Assembly (NCBI GenBank): GCA_900465675.1
Contig: UBJR01000005.1
Coordinates: 186,001-250,000 of the forward strand
DNA: 64,000 bases
Source of the DNA: Hyphomicrobiales bacterium
GTDB taxonomy: Bacteria > Pseudomonadota > Alphaproteobacteria > Rhizobiales > Rhizobiaceae
Direction of reading: 5' to 3'
Below the pieces are notes generated by a model, which saw only the letters and a program-made list of their open reading frames with translations, ran no database searches and was not told the origin of the DNA. Every line of letters begins with the position of its first letter. Within the stretch, counting starts at the first letter, position 1. A program made the position numbers and the translations under genes. Positions 55,380-63,931 of the stretch are shown piece after piece.

Positions 55380-56620
55380 TGATGAGCACGCCGGTTTTCG
55401 ATCTGCTGATCCGCGATGCGCGCCTCGAGCCTTTCGATGGGCCTGTCGATATCGGCATCGCCGGAGAGCGCATCGCGGCGATCGGTGCGAACCTCGTCTG
55501 CGAGGCCATCGAGACGACGGATGCTCAGGGCGCCTTTGCCAGCCGTGGTTTTACCGACAGCCACGTTCATCTCGACAAGGCCTGCATCCTCGATCGTTGC
55601 AGCATATGCGAGGGAACGCTGGCCGAGGCCATCAGTGAGACGGCGAAAGCCAAGGCCGATTTCACCGAGCAGGACGTCTATGCCCGCGCGGCGCGCGTCG
55701 TCGAAAAAGCGATCGTCAACGGCACAATGCGCATGCGCACCTTCGTCGAGATCGATCCGCGCGCCGGCATGCGCTCCTTCGAGGCGATCAAGCAGATCCG
55801 CCAAGACTATGCCTTCGCGATCGATATCGAGATCTGCGCCTTCGCACAGGACGGACTGACAAACGAGCCGCAGACGTTTGAAATGCTCGACGCGGCGCTC
55901 GCGGATGGAGCCAACCTCGTCGGCGGAGCGCCCTATATCGATCTCGATCCGCGGGGCCAGATCCGGATGATCTTCGATCTGGCGGAGAAGCATGGCACCG
56001 CCATCGATTTCCATCTCGATTTCGATCTTTCGCCGGAGAAGACCAATCTGCCTGCGGTCATCGAGGAGACGGTGCGCCGCCGCCATCAGGACCGCGTCTC
56101 GCTCGGCCACATGACCAGCCTCTCCGCGATGGCGCCGGACGAAGTTCAGTCGCTCGCACGTCAGTTGAAAGCGGCGGGCATCGCCGTCACGACACTGCCC
56201 TCCACTGATCTGTTCCTGAATGGCCGCGATCATGACCGGCTGGTGCCGCGCGGCGTGGCACCAGCCCATCTGCTGGCATTCGAAGGGGTGCTGACCTCGA
56301 TCGCCAGCAACAATATCCTCAATCCCTTCACGCCGTATGGCGATGCATCGCTGCTGAGAATGGCCAATCTCTATGCCAATGTCGCGCAGCTTTCGCGGCG
56401 CAGCGACATGCAACTGGCCTTCGAGATGATCAGCACCTCGGCAGCGCGGATCATGGGCAGGGATGAGCAGCCGATCGAGGTCGGCTCGCCTGCCGATATC
56501 ATCCTGATCGATTGCATAGACCGGGAACAGGCGATCCGCGAAAACGCCCGCGTCATCTTTGGATGCAAACGCGGGCGCAGGACTTTCGAGGCACCAAGGC
56601 CGAGCATCTTGCGGGCTTAA
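55379..56620 (+). CDS. Cytosine-deaminase-like amidohydrolase
   Basis: 413 residues (ATG 55379 overlapping the GGT stop, or ATG 55382). SHVHLDKA (metal site), DFHLDFDLS and SLGHMTSLS are CodA-type motifs. It is related to but distinct from the amidohydrolase at 52600. Its TAA stop overlaps the minE stop codon on the other strand, so the two operons converge with no spacer. Confidence 0.85.
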   Translation: MMSTPVFDLLIRDARLEPFDGPVDIGIAGERIAAIGANLVCEAIETTDAQGAFASRGFTDSHVHLDKACILDRCSICEGTLAEAISETAKAKADFTEQDVYARAARVVEKAIVNGTMRMRTFVEIDPRAGMRSFEAIKQIRQDYAFAIDIEICAFAQDGLTNEPQTFEMLDAALADGANLVGGAPYIDLDPRGQIRMIFDLAEKHGTAIDFHLDFDLSPEKTNLPAVIEETVRRRHQDRVSLGHMTSLSAMAPDEVQSLARQLKAAGIAVTTLPSTDLFLNGRDHDRLVPRGVAPAHLLAFEGVLTSIASNNILNPFTPYGDASLLRMANLYANVAQLSRRSDMQLAFEMISTSAARIMGRDEQPIEVGSPADIILIDCIDREQAIRENARVIFGCKRGRRTFEAPRPSILRA

Positions 56621-56874
56621 GCCGCCTGCGCTGCCTTCGCCGGAATTTCGACGTCGATCTCCAGCACCGAGACATGCTCGCCGCGGTCGATTTTCACCTG
56701 CAGCCGGTCGCCGTCGATTTCCACGTGCCTGGCGATCACGGCGAGGATTTCCTCCCGCAGGATCGAGACCAGGTCGGCCCCGGGCGTGATGCGCTCATGG
56801 GCGAGCAGAAGCTGCAGCCGCTCGCGGGCAACAGGCGCGGACTTTTTCTTCTGGAAGAAGTTGAACACGTTCAT
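56617..56874 (-). CDS. minE: Cell division topological specificity factor MinE
   Basis: 85 residues, beginning [20 protein letters not shown] (membrane-targeting and anti-MinCD region), then [20 protein letters not shown] and the dimerisation strand. It drives MinD oscillation and confines MinC to the poles. ATGA overlap with minD. Confidence 0.96.
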   Translation of the reverse strand: MNVFNFFQKKKSAPVARERLQLLLAHERITPGADLVSILREEILAVIARHVEIDGDRLQVKIDRGEHVSVLEIDVEIPAKAAQAA

Positions 56875-57686
56875 GCTGCCCTCCGTCCGAAAATCTTGCC
56901 GAACAGGCCGCGCTTCTCGCCAGGTACCGTAACCGGCACCACTTCGCCTGCCAGGCGGCGGGCAGCCTCGAAGTAGGCCTTGGCCGGCGCCGTGTTCTGA
57001 TCGGCGAGCGTCACCGGTGCACCGATATTGGACGCGCGCAGGACGTCCATGCTCTCCGGAATGATGCCGAGCAGCGGAATCGAGAGGATTTCCAGCACGT
57101 CATCGACCTTCAGCATGTCGCCACGCTCGGCGCGCGTCACGTCGTAGCGGGTGAGCAGCAAGTGCTTTTCGATCCGCTCGCCGTTTTCGGCCTTGGCCGT
57201 TTTGGAGTCGAGCAGGCCGATGATGCGGTCGGAGTCGCGAACCGAGGAGACCTCGGGGTTGGTGACGACGACGGCGATATCGGCATGGCGCATGGCGAGC
57301 GTCGCGCCGCGTTCGATGCCGGCCGGGCTGTCGCAGATGATCCAGTCGAAATTGCGCTTCAGATCGTTGATGACCTGCTCGACGCCCTCGGCGGTCAGGC
57401 AATCCTTGTCGCGCGTCTGCGAGGCCGGCAGCAGGAACAGCGTTTCCAGCCGCTTGTCGCGGATCAGCGCCTGCGAGAGCTTGGCATCGCCCTGGATGAC
57501 GTTGACCAGATCGTAGACGACCCGGCGTTCGGCACCCATGACGAGATCGAGATTGCGCAGGCCGACGTCGAAATCGACGACGACGACCTTTTCGTTGCGC
57601 TGCGCCAGAGCGGCGCCGAGTGCGGCCGTAGAGGTCGTCTTGCCAACGCCACCCTTGCCCGAGGTAACAACTATGACTTTACCCAT
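56871..57686 (-). CDS. minD: Septum site-determining ATPase MinD
   Basis: 271 residues. The deviant Walker A GKGGVGKT at residue 11, [11 protein letters not shown] and a C-terminal amphipathic helix ([12 protein letters not shown]) for membrane binding are all present. It recruits MinC and MinE. Confidence 0.97.
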   Translation of the reverse strand: MGKVIVVTSGKGGVGKTTSTAALGAALAQRNEKVVVVDFDVGLRNLDLVMGAERRVVYDLVNVIQGDAKLSQALIRDKRLETLFLLPASQTRDKDCLTAEGVEQVINDLKRNFDWIICDSPAGIERGATLAMRHADIAVVVTNPEVSSVRDSDRIIGLLDSKTAKAENGERIEKHLLLTRYDVTRAERGDMLKVDDVLEILSIPLLGIIPESMDVLRASNIGAPVTLADQNTAPAKAYFEAARRLAGEVVPVTVPGEKRGLFGKIFGRRAA

Positions 57687-57717
57687 ATCCCCTCTCCTGT
57701 CCTAAACCATTCGTCCG

Positions 57718-58455
57718 TTAAATCAGCCGCGATGCGAGGATCGCGTCGTTTTCGAGCCAGAGCTGCGCAGGCTGGCCGCGCAGTTCGGCAGGCAGATCGT
57801 CTGCCGTCTTGTAGATGCCGTCGATCGCCAGCAATTCTGCTTCCAGCTTGCGGCAGAAAATCCGGGCCGACGAGTTGCCGACCGAACCTGCCAGCGCCCG
57901 GCCGCGAAGCGCGCCGTAGATGTGGATGGAGCCGCCGGCGATAATCTCGGCGCCCGAAGCGACCGATCCGATGATCGTCACGTCGCCTTCCGGGAAGATG
58001 ATCGACTGGCCCGAGCGCACCGGCTCGTGCAGAACCATCGACGACAATGTGGCGCGCGTTACCTGAACGGGCGCAGTGGCCTGCACCTGCGTCTCAGCCT
58101 TCGGCGCCGGCTCCTTCGCCTGCGGCACGTCGGCGACATCGACATCCGGTGCCGGGCGGCCGCCGCTCATGCCCGGCGGCATGGTAGCGTCGAGCTGCGA
58201 TGGCCGCGCGCCTTCGATGCCCATGATCCGGACGCCGCGTTCGCCAAGCGAAGCGATCATCGACTTCAGCTGAGCCCGGTCCGCCTGGAGGTCGGCGACA
58301 TCGAGGACAACCGGCCTTCCCAGGAAAAAGCCTGCCGAACGCTTGGCCAGATCGTCGAGCCGGACCAGCCATTCATCGAAGGGCAGATCGGGCGTCAAAA
58401 CGACCGCCAGGAACGAACGGCCTTTGATACGGATGGAGCGCGCGTCGGTTAACAC
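57718..58455 (-). CDS. minC: Septum site-determining protein MinC
   Basis: 245 residues from the GTG at 58455 (VLTDARSIRIKGRSFLA, as in rhizobial MinC). The frame is open to 58539, but that extension would cover the CtrA-type box, so the shorter start is preferred although its ribosome-binding site is weak. The N-terminal FtsZ-inhibitory domain and C-terminal beta-helix (GSVASGAEIIAGGSIHIYG) are complete. Confidence 0.93.
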   Translation of the reverse strand: MLTDARSIRIKGRSFLAVVLTPDLPFDEWLVRLDDLAKRSAGFFLGRPVVLDVADLQADRAQLKSMIASLGERGVRIMGIEGARPSQLDATMPPGMSGGRPAPDVDVADVPQAKEPAPKAETQVQATAPVQVTRATLSSMVLHEPVRSGQSIIFPEGDVTIIGSVASGAEIIAGGSIHIYGALRGRALAGSVGNSSARIFCRKLEAELLAIDGIYKTADDLPAELRGQPAQLWLENDAILASRLI

Positions 58456-58505
58456 ATTAGCAATCTTGGTTAATTTTTGATTGCTTCGGTGTACCTGCTT
58501 CGTGG

Positions 58506-58520
58506 TTAACAAATAGTTAA
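58506..58520. promoter_or_regulatory. CtrA-type binding site upstream of minC
   Basis: TTAA-N7-TTAA with the inner spacing exactly seven bases, 51-65 bases upstream of the minC start. Further TTAA half-sites are at 58449, 58470 and 58547. The consensus is that of the alphaproteobacterial cell-cycle regulator CtrA. Confidence 0.65.
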
Positions 58521-58595
58521 CGCGTGGCCCCGGCCACAACGTTCAGTTAACGGCCGGGGACATTTGCACGGCGCCGTGGCAGGGCCGCCACAGGG

Positions 58596-59534
58596 CTATT
58601 TTACCTCGACGGCAAGGTCCGCAACATCGGGCGCGGTCTTCACCAGACCCATCTCCTGCATGAAGGTCCCGAACCGCTGGTAGCGGCCGGTATCGAGCGC
58701 CGCAGGACGCTTGGCGAAGCGCGGCAGCGTGTCGAAGAATGCTGTGCGGTTCAGCTCGTCGTCGAGATTGGGGTAGGCCTTGACGAACAGCTGCCAGGCT
58801 TCCTTGGGGTGGTTGGTGATGAAGATCGAGGCCTGTTCGACGGCCGCGAGGAAACGTGGCAGCCGCGGATCGGCGATCGAATCGCGATGGGTGACGAAGA
58901 TCAGCTCGTCATAGGGCGGCACGCCGTTTTCTTCTGGAAAGAACGCCTTGCCCTCATGTCCTTCGAGCTTCATCTGCGTCAGCTCGAAATTGCGGAAGCC
59001 GCCGACATTGGCATCGACCTTGCCTGCGATCAGCGATGGCGACAGGGCGAAATTGACGTTGACCAGCTCTACGTCTTCTTTCGTGAGACCGGCGTTTTCC
59101 AGCATCCGCTTCAGCATCGCGTCTTCAAAGCCGGTGACGGAAAAGCCGACCTTCTTGCCCTTCAGATCGGCAAGACTCTTGATCGGTCCATCGGCAAGCA
59201 CGGTGACGGTGTTGAGCGGCGTCTCGACCAGCGTGCCGACCCGCACCAGCGGCAGTCCGGCTTCGTGGTCGAGGTAGAGGTTGGGCTGGTAATGGATGCC
59301 GATATCAGCCTGCTTGGCGGAAATCAGCCGCGGCACCGCCGAGGGATCGGCAGGCGGGATGAGCTCGACATCCAGCCCTTGCGCGGCAAACAGGCCCTTC
59401 TGCCCGGCGATGACCAGCGGTGCGTGGTCGGGGTTGACGAACCATTCCAGCATCACTGTCAGCTTGTGGTTGGCAAGCGACGGCGAAGCGAGCGCCACAA
59501 GGGCAAGGAAGGTGGCGGATATCAGACGCAGCAT
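58596..59534 (-). CDS. thiY: Thiamine-precursor ABC transporter substrate-binding protein (ThiY/NMT1 family)
   Basis: 312 residues with a signal peptide cut near SLANHK. The NMT1-like mature start LTVMLEWFVNPDHAPL is typical of ThiY proteins that bind hydroxymethylpyrimidine compounds. It is downstream of thiX in the same TPP-riboswitch-led unit. The symbol is by family and riboswitch context. Confidence 0.85.
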   Translation of the reverse strand: MLRLISATFLALVALASPSLANHKLTVMLEWFVNPDHAPLVIAGQKGLFAAQGLDVELIPPADPSAVPRLISAKQADIGIHYQPNLYLDHEAGLPLVRVGTLVETPLNTVTVLADGPIKSLADLKGKKVGFSVTGFEDAMLKRMLENAGLTKEDVELVNVNFALSPSLIAGKVDANVGGFRNFELTQMKLEGHEGKAFFPEENGVPPYDELIFVTHRDSIADPRLPRFLAAVEQASIFITNHPKEAWQLFVKAYPNLDDELNRTAFFDTLPRFAKRPAALDTGRYQRFGTFMQEMGLVKTAPDVADLAVEVK

Positions 59535-59567
59535 GTTTGCTCCATGAATGTGCAGTTTGAAAATCGT

Positions 59568-60308
59568 TCAGCGCGTGGTTGCCCACGGCGTCCAGCCGGA
59601 GGTGAGCCTGTCGACCACCACCCGGCAGATCAGCGTCATCGCCGCCAGCACCGCCATGGCGGCAAAGACCATGTCGGTCTGCATGCGCGCATTGGCCTGG
59701 ACCATGACGAAGCCGAGGCCTGCCGACGCGCCGACCCATTCGCCGATCACGGCGCCGAGCGGCGCCAGCGGCGCAGCGATCCTCAGACCTGAAACGAGTG
59801 CCGGAACGGCAAGCGGCATCCGGATGCGGACCAGCGTCTGCCAGTGGCTGGCATTTGTCAGCGATACGGCATCGAGGATATCGCGCTCGGTCCTGCGCAG
59901 CCCGTCGGCAAAAGCCGAAGCGACGGGAAAAAAGATGATGATCGTTGCCATGGCGACCTTGGAAGCCATGCCGAAGCCGAGCCAAATGACCAGGATCGGC
60001 GCCAGCACAAAGACCGGGAAGGCCTGCAGGATCAGCACCAGCGGCCAGACCAGCGCCCCGGCGGCCGGAAAGGCCGACAGCACGAAGGCCGCCGCCGCAC
60101 CTGAGATTGCTCCGCAGACGTATCCCAGCACGATCTCAAGCGCCGTCGTCAGGCTCTGCTCCAGCAGGAACAGCGGCTGCCGCACAAAGACCGAAGCGAC
60201 CGACAGCGGTGAAGGCAGGATGAAATGCGCCGGCGCAAACAGCCAGATGACCACCTGCCAGATCGCAAGCAGCAAAACTGCACCATAGAGAGCGTTGAGA
60301 GGGCGCAT
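59568..60308 (-). CDS. thiX: Thiamine-precursor ABC transporter permease (ThiX-like)
   Basis: 246 residues of the SsuC/TauC/ThiX permease class (FVLAPILVIWLGFGMASKVAM; GAVIGEWVGASAGLGFVMV). It lies directly downstream of a TPP riboswitch, so its substrate is almost surely thiamine or a pyrimidine precursor. No ATP-binding gene follows thiY, so the ATPase must come from elsewhere. Confidence 0.87.
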   Translation of the reverse strand: MRPLNALYGAVLLLAIWQVVIWLFAPAHFILPSPLSVASVFVRQPLFLLEQSLTTALEIVLGYVCGAISGAAAAFVLSAFPAAGALVWPLVLILQAFPVFVLAPILVIWLGFGMASKVAMATIIIFFPVASAFADGLRRTERDILDAVSLTNASHWQTLVRIRMPLAVPALVSGLRIAAPLAPLGAVIGEWVGASAGLGFVMVQANARMQTDMVFAAMAVLAAMTLICRVVVDRLTSGWTPWATTR

Positions 60309-60367
60309 CGTTCAGGTGTCAGTGGAAACTGAGGGGCGTGAGCGCAGCAGAACAGACATTGCGAAGC

Positions 60368-60391
60368 GATCTCCAGACGGCAATGGAGATC
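60368..60391 (-). promoter_or_regulatory. Stem-loop in the riboswitch-thiX spacer
   Basis: GATCTCCA (60368-60375) pairs with TGGAGATC (60384-60391), between the TPP aptamer and the thiX start. It may be part of the expression platform; no U-tract follows it. Confidence 0.4.
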
Positions 60392-60430
60392 CAGGCAAAG
60401 CGAAGACGAAGGGAGATACCGGCGGCATCT

Positions 60431-60519
60431 TGTTCCGTTCCTACGCCGGCATGACCCGGATCAGGTTCAAGGGTCCGGCTCAGCGCCATCTCAGCATCGT
60501 CAGATGCTCCCCTCGGAAT
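60431..60519 (-). promoter_or_regulatory. TPP riboswitch (THI element)
   Basis: Read on the minus strand, the aptamer shows GAGGGGAGC, then CTGAGATGG, GGACCCTTGAACCTGATC, CGGGTCATGCCGGCG and GGAACGGAA in the conserved order, with a short P1 stem (TTCCG/CGGAA). It should switch off thiX-thiY at high thiamine pyrophosphate. The rest of the 60309-60664 interval shows only the spacer stem-loop and the promoter region of the outer-membrane protein gene. Confidence 0.93.
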
Positions 60520-60664
60520 GGGCGGGAAACTGTCGCGTTTTCAAAGGACTGTCAATGGTGGATCCGCCGCCTGCGCAGCGCCCAGGCATTTGTGATCGAA
60601 AGGGCTAGAGACTTTTGGCCCAGGGCTACCTATCTAAGTGTCATGCAATTTAGGGAGACCGAAT

Positions 60665-61297
60665 ATGAAATTCGCTATTCTCACCGTTCTTGCTGCTTCG
60701 CTGGCGGGAATATCAGCCCAGGCCGCGGACCTGACACCACCGCCTGCGCCGGTTGAACCGGAGGCAATAACGCCGGTTTTCACCTGGTCGGGCCCTTATA
60801 TCGGTGCCGAGGGTGGCTATAGCTGGACGACGTTCGATCCTGACGGTGCATCCAATGTCGACGCCAACGGCGGGATCCTGGGCGGCTTTGCCGGCTACAA
60901 CTACCAGTTCGACAATAACTGGGTGATCGGCGTCGAAGGCGATGTCCTCCATAACTGGAACGAAGAGGACACGGCCTTTGGCTCCGTCGAGACGACATGG
61001 CAGGGCTCGGTCCGCGCCCGCGTCGGCTATGCCTTCGACAACGCCCTGCTCTACGGAACCGCCGGCTGGGCGATCGCACGGGCAGAAGGTCATCCGACCG
61101 GGGCTTCAGATGTTTCCGACACGCTGAACGGCTGGACGATCGGCGCAGGTATCGACTACGCCTTCACCCAGAACATCTTTGCCCGCGGCGAGTATCGCTA
61201 TACCGACTACGGCAGCGGCAACTTCGGCGGTGCGGCGGGCGGTGATTTCGATCTGAACCAGAACACGATCATGATCGGCGTCGGCGTCAAGTTCTGA
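60665..61297 (+). CDS. Outer-membrane beta-barrel protein (Omp25/Omp31-like)
   Basis: 210 residues from the ATG at 60665 with AGGGAG upstream. A signal peptide (cut near SAQAAD) is followed by a proline-rich segment and an 8-stranded barrel pattern: SGPYIGAEGGYSW, NNWVIGVEGDV, RARVGYAFDNALLYGTAGWA, FARGEYRYTDYGSG, and a C-terminal phenylalanine (IMIGVGVKF) for BAM recognition. This is the Brucella Omp25/Omp31 and rhizobial porin-like family. Confidence 0.9.
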   Translation: MKFAILTVLAASLAGISAQAADLTPPPAPVEPEAITPVFTWSGPYIGAEGGYSWTTFDPDGASNVDANGGILGGFAGYNYQFDNNWVIGVEGDVLHNWNEEDTAFGSVETTWQGSVRARVGYAFDNALLYGTAGWAIARAEGHPTGASDVSDTLNGWTIGAGIDYAFTQNIFARGEYRYTDYGSGNFGGAAGGDFDLNQNTIMIGVGVKF

Positions 61298-61450
61298 GGA
61301 GACGGAATGAAATGCGCGATCGCGGACGGCACGCCTTCACACGGCGTGACGCGAAGCTAGCCGTTTTCCAAAAGTCCGCTCTAGGTGTTCCAACATCCCC
61401 GTGGAAAACCGGAACACCGTGTTGCACTAAATTAGGACTTCGACAAAAGT

Positions 61451-61471
61451 CATTCCTCATGATGAGGAATG
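61451..61471 (+). promoter_or_regulatory. Palindrome covering the ribosome-binding site of the 81-residue ORF
   Basis: CATTCCTCAT and ATGAGGAATG are perfect 10-base arms around one central G. As RNA, CATTCCT/AGGAATG would form a stem hiding the GAGGA six to ten bases before the ATG at 61478. As DNA it could be a repressor site. Confidence 0.5.
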
Positions 61472-61477
61472 CTCACA

Positions 61478-61723
61478 ATGCTGTCGGGTCTCGGGACAAT
61501 CACCATTACGGACGAGAATTACAGCGAGCACGTGGCCTTCGAACTCGGTGAGCGTGACGGCCTGCTGTTTGGCGGCGAAGAGATCCTGCGGCGGGCACAG
61601 CGCGCCAAGAAGGTGTTTCTCTTCCTGCTGACATCGCGGCGCGAGTTGCGCATCCGCATTGCCAATGTCGAGCATTCCTGCGCCAATTTCGTCGTCATCA
61701 GCGAACCGCTTCCTGCCACCTGA
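61478..61723 (+). CDS. Small protein of unknown function
   Basis: 81 residues from the ATG at 61478 (ATG 61469 is an alternative but lies too close to GAGGA). It has strands and charged stretches (VAFELGERDGLLFGGEEILR, RRELRIRIANVEH) and ends SEPLPAT. I do not recognise the family. It converges on the sugar-binding-protein gene through a shared terminator. Confidence 0.6.
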   Translation: MLSGLGTITITDENYSEHVAFELGERDGLLFGGEEILRRAQRAKKVFLFLLTSRRELRIRIANVEHSCANFVVISEPLPAT

Positions 61724-61734
61724 GAGCGCGTGAA

Positions 61735-61767
61735 AAGGCCACGAGCGGGTCAGCGCTGCGTGGCCTT
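61735..61767. terminator. Bidirectional terminator-like stem-loop
   Basis: AAGGCCACG (61735-61743) pairs with CGTGGCCTT (61759-61767) between convergent genes, with short A and T flanks. Confidence 0.55.
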
Positions 61768-61797
61768 CATGACGCGGCCCGTGAGGCGAGCCGCGCC

Positions 61798-62727
61798 TCA
61801 GTTCAGATGTTCGAAGTCCGCCATGTTCTTCTCCGTCACCAGTTGGAACGGGATCCAGACCTCGCGGTCGATCTTTTCGCCCTTGATCGCCTTCAAAGCC
61901 GCATCGATCGAACCCTTGCCCTGACCCTTGGCATCCTGGAAGACCGTGACCTTCAGGTCGCCCGCCTTCATCGCCTGCAGGGCTTCCGGCGTGGCGTCGA
62001 TACCGGCGACGATGATCTTCTCCGTGGATGCGCCGCCATTCTTCAATGCGGCGATGGCGCCGAGCGCCATCTCGTCGTTGTTGGCAAGAACGGCATCGAA
62101 CTCCAAGCCCGATGTCAGCCAGTTGGAGACCAGATCGGCGCCGTTGACGCGGCTCCAGTTACCGACCTGCTCCTGAGCGACCTTCAGGCCGCTGCATTCA
62201 GGCGTCGCGATGACGTCATGGACGTCCTGAGTGCGCTGACGCGCGGCCTGGCTCGTCAGGTCGCCGATCATGATGACGACATTGCCTTTGCCGCCCAGAA
62301 TGCGACAGACTTCCTTGGTCTGCAGCGTGCCGGATTCGGCCTCGTTTGAACCGACGAAAGCCTGTTGCTTGCCGAGTGTCGAAAGATCGGTCGGCTGAAC
62401 GTTGACGTAGATCAGCGGGATGCCGGCATCCTCGGCAACCTTGCTGAGAGCCGGCGTGCCATCTGAATCGACGGGATCGACGATGATGGCCGAGACGCCG
62501 CCGGCAGCGAAATTCTTGACCTGGTCGAGCTGCTTGTTGACGTCCGTCGTCGCATCCTCGATCTGCAGCTCGACACCGACGGACTTGGCATAATCCTGCA
62601 TGCCGTTGACGATCAGCGTCTGAAAATTGTTGGTGAGCGTCCCCATCGAAACACCGATACGATCGGCCGCGTGCGCCTGCCCAGCAAGCACCAGGGCAAC
62701 CGCGCTGGTGGTCAGCAATTTCAGCAT
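61798..62727 (-). CDS. Sugar ABC transporter substrate-binding protein (RbsB/rhizopine-binding-like)
   Basis: 309 residues with a signal peptide (cut near AHAADR) and a periplasmic-binding-protein 4 domain: DYAKSVGVELQIEDATTDVN, IIVDPVDSDGTP, NDEMALGAIAALKN. It resembles ribose-, inositol- and rhizopine-binding proteins. No permease or ATPase gene is adjacent, so it is an orphan here. GGGAGGAGAG precedes the ATG. Confidence 0.85.
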   Translation of the reverse strand: MLKLLTTSAVALVLAGQAHAADRIGVSMGTLTNNFQTLIVNGMQDYAKSVGVELQIEDATTDVNKQLDQVKNFAAGGVSAIIVDPVDSDGTPALSKVAEDAGIPLIYVNVQPTDLSTLGKQQAFVGSNEAESGTLQTKEVCRILGGKGNVVIMIGDLTSQAARQRTQDVHDVIATPECSGLKVAQEQVGNWSRVNGADLVSNWLTSGLEFDAVLANNDEMALGAIAALKNGGASTEKIIVAGIDATPEALQAMKAGDLKVTVFQDAKGQGKGSIDAALKAIKGEKIDREVWIPFQLVTEKNMADFEHLN

Positions 62728-62846
62728 TTTCTCTCCTCCCAGAGATAAGGCGGCGCCAGCCGGCCGCAGGAAAACGTTAGCCGGGGAAGATCGCGCGGTC
62801 CGCGGAAAAATTGATGAAAATCCCTCATTTGCAGGGATCCGGACAG

Positions 62847-62874
62847 CAAAAGGCCCGGCGGAGAAGCCGGGCCT
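62847..62874 (-). terminator. Rho-independent terminator of the sterol-desaturase-family gene
   Basis: AGGCCCGGC (62851-62859) pairs with GCCGGGCCT (62866-62874); on the minus strand the stem is followed by TTTTGCT, 23 bases past the stop. Confidence 0.7.
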
Positions 62875-62896
62875 GCGGGTCGTTCACCTGGGAGGA

Positions 62897-63931
62897 TCAG
62901 CCAGCCTGCTGTTCGCGGCGCGCCTTCTTTTCTGCGCGGCGCCTGGCCTGCTCCATGAACCGCTTGTCCATGCGCTCCTGCGCTTCGGATGAACCATCGT
63001 GGAATGTGCCGAACCACTTGTCGAGCGGGATCACGCCATCGGCGTAGTTGCACTCGAAATACTTGTGGTGAAGGTAGTGGTCGTAGCTGTGCGTATCGAT
63101 GGCGCTTTCCTCGCCGACGACGATCTTGTCGAAACCGGCATGGCCGGGCGCCGGTGCAAGGCCGGCATGCGCCAGATGAAAGATCGCATGAACCGGGTTC
63201 GACGGAACGATCCAATGGATCAGCACGCCGGAGAAATACAGCAGGTGCTCGATCGGGTGCATGGCAAGACCTGACCAGGGGCCGGGATTGACGTTGTTAT
63301 GATGCAGCTTGTGGACGGCATGATAGAGCGGCGGCCAGTGGATCAGCCGGTGGACCAGATAGAAATGCAGGTCGCGGAATGTCGGGATCAAGAGCATGAC
63401 CACGGCGCAATAGACCGGTTGCTCGGCGAATGAGACATAGGGAATGATGCCATTGGCAAAGGCCCACAATGTGAGCACTTCGAAAGCCGTCCAGAGCGGC
63501 ACGGCGCTGGCGAAAGTCCAGATGACATTATCGACCGTCTGATTGCCGAACAGAAAGGCATCATTGCCGACGGAGGGCCATTTGGCATTGAACTTGAAGC
63601 TCGTTCCCTGCTTCTTCTGCATGTAGAGGCGCAGGTGGAACGCGCCGAAGAAGACGAAGACGATTGCGGCGTTGCGCACCAGCAGATAGGCAATCCAGCC
63701 GATCGAGAAGGTCTTTGCCGTCTCGAGCGACGGCGTTGCATAGAGCCAGAGCAGCGTGCCGATCGCCGCATAAAGCACGTTCCACGGCATCAGATAGCCC
63801 GGATAGCCGAACACCCATTTCAGGAAACGGAGCGGCTGCACTGGCCAGATGAACACAGGCGGATACTGAATAAGCTTGGAAGGCGCCCAGTCGCCGCGTT
63901 TGTTGCGCTTCCCGTAAAGTGTGTCGTCCAT
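62897..63931 (-). CDS. Sterol desaturase / fatty acid hydroxylase family membrane protein
   Basis: 344 residues with several membrane helices and the diiron histidine clusters HFYLVHR, HKLHHN and HYLHHKYFE. These di-iron enzymes hydroxylate or desaturate lipids in the inner membrane. The C-terminal ~25 residues are Arg/Lys/Glu-rich and charged. GGAGG precedes the ATG at 63931. Bases 63932-64000 contain only its upstream region. The lipid substrate is unknown. Confidence 0.88.
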   Translation of the reverse strand: MDDTLYGKRNKRGDWAPSKLIQYPPVFIWPVQPLRFLKWVFGYPGYLMPWNVLYAAIGTLLWLYATPSLETAKTFSIGWIAYLLVRNAAIVFVFFGAFHLRLYMQKKQGTSFKFNAKWPSVGNDAFLFGNQTVDNVIWTFASAVPLWTAFEVLTLWAFANGIIPYVSFAEQPVYCAVVMLLIPTFRDLHFYLVHRLIHWPPLYHAVHKLHHNNVNPGPWSGLAMHPIEHLLYFSGVLIHWIVPSNPVHAIFHLAHAGLAPAPGHAGFDKIVVGEESAIDTHSYDHYLHHKYFECNYADGVIPLDKWFGTFHDGSSEAQERMDKRFMEQARRRAEKKARREQQAG

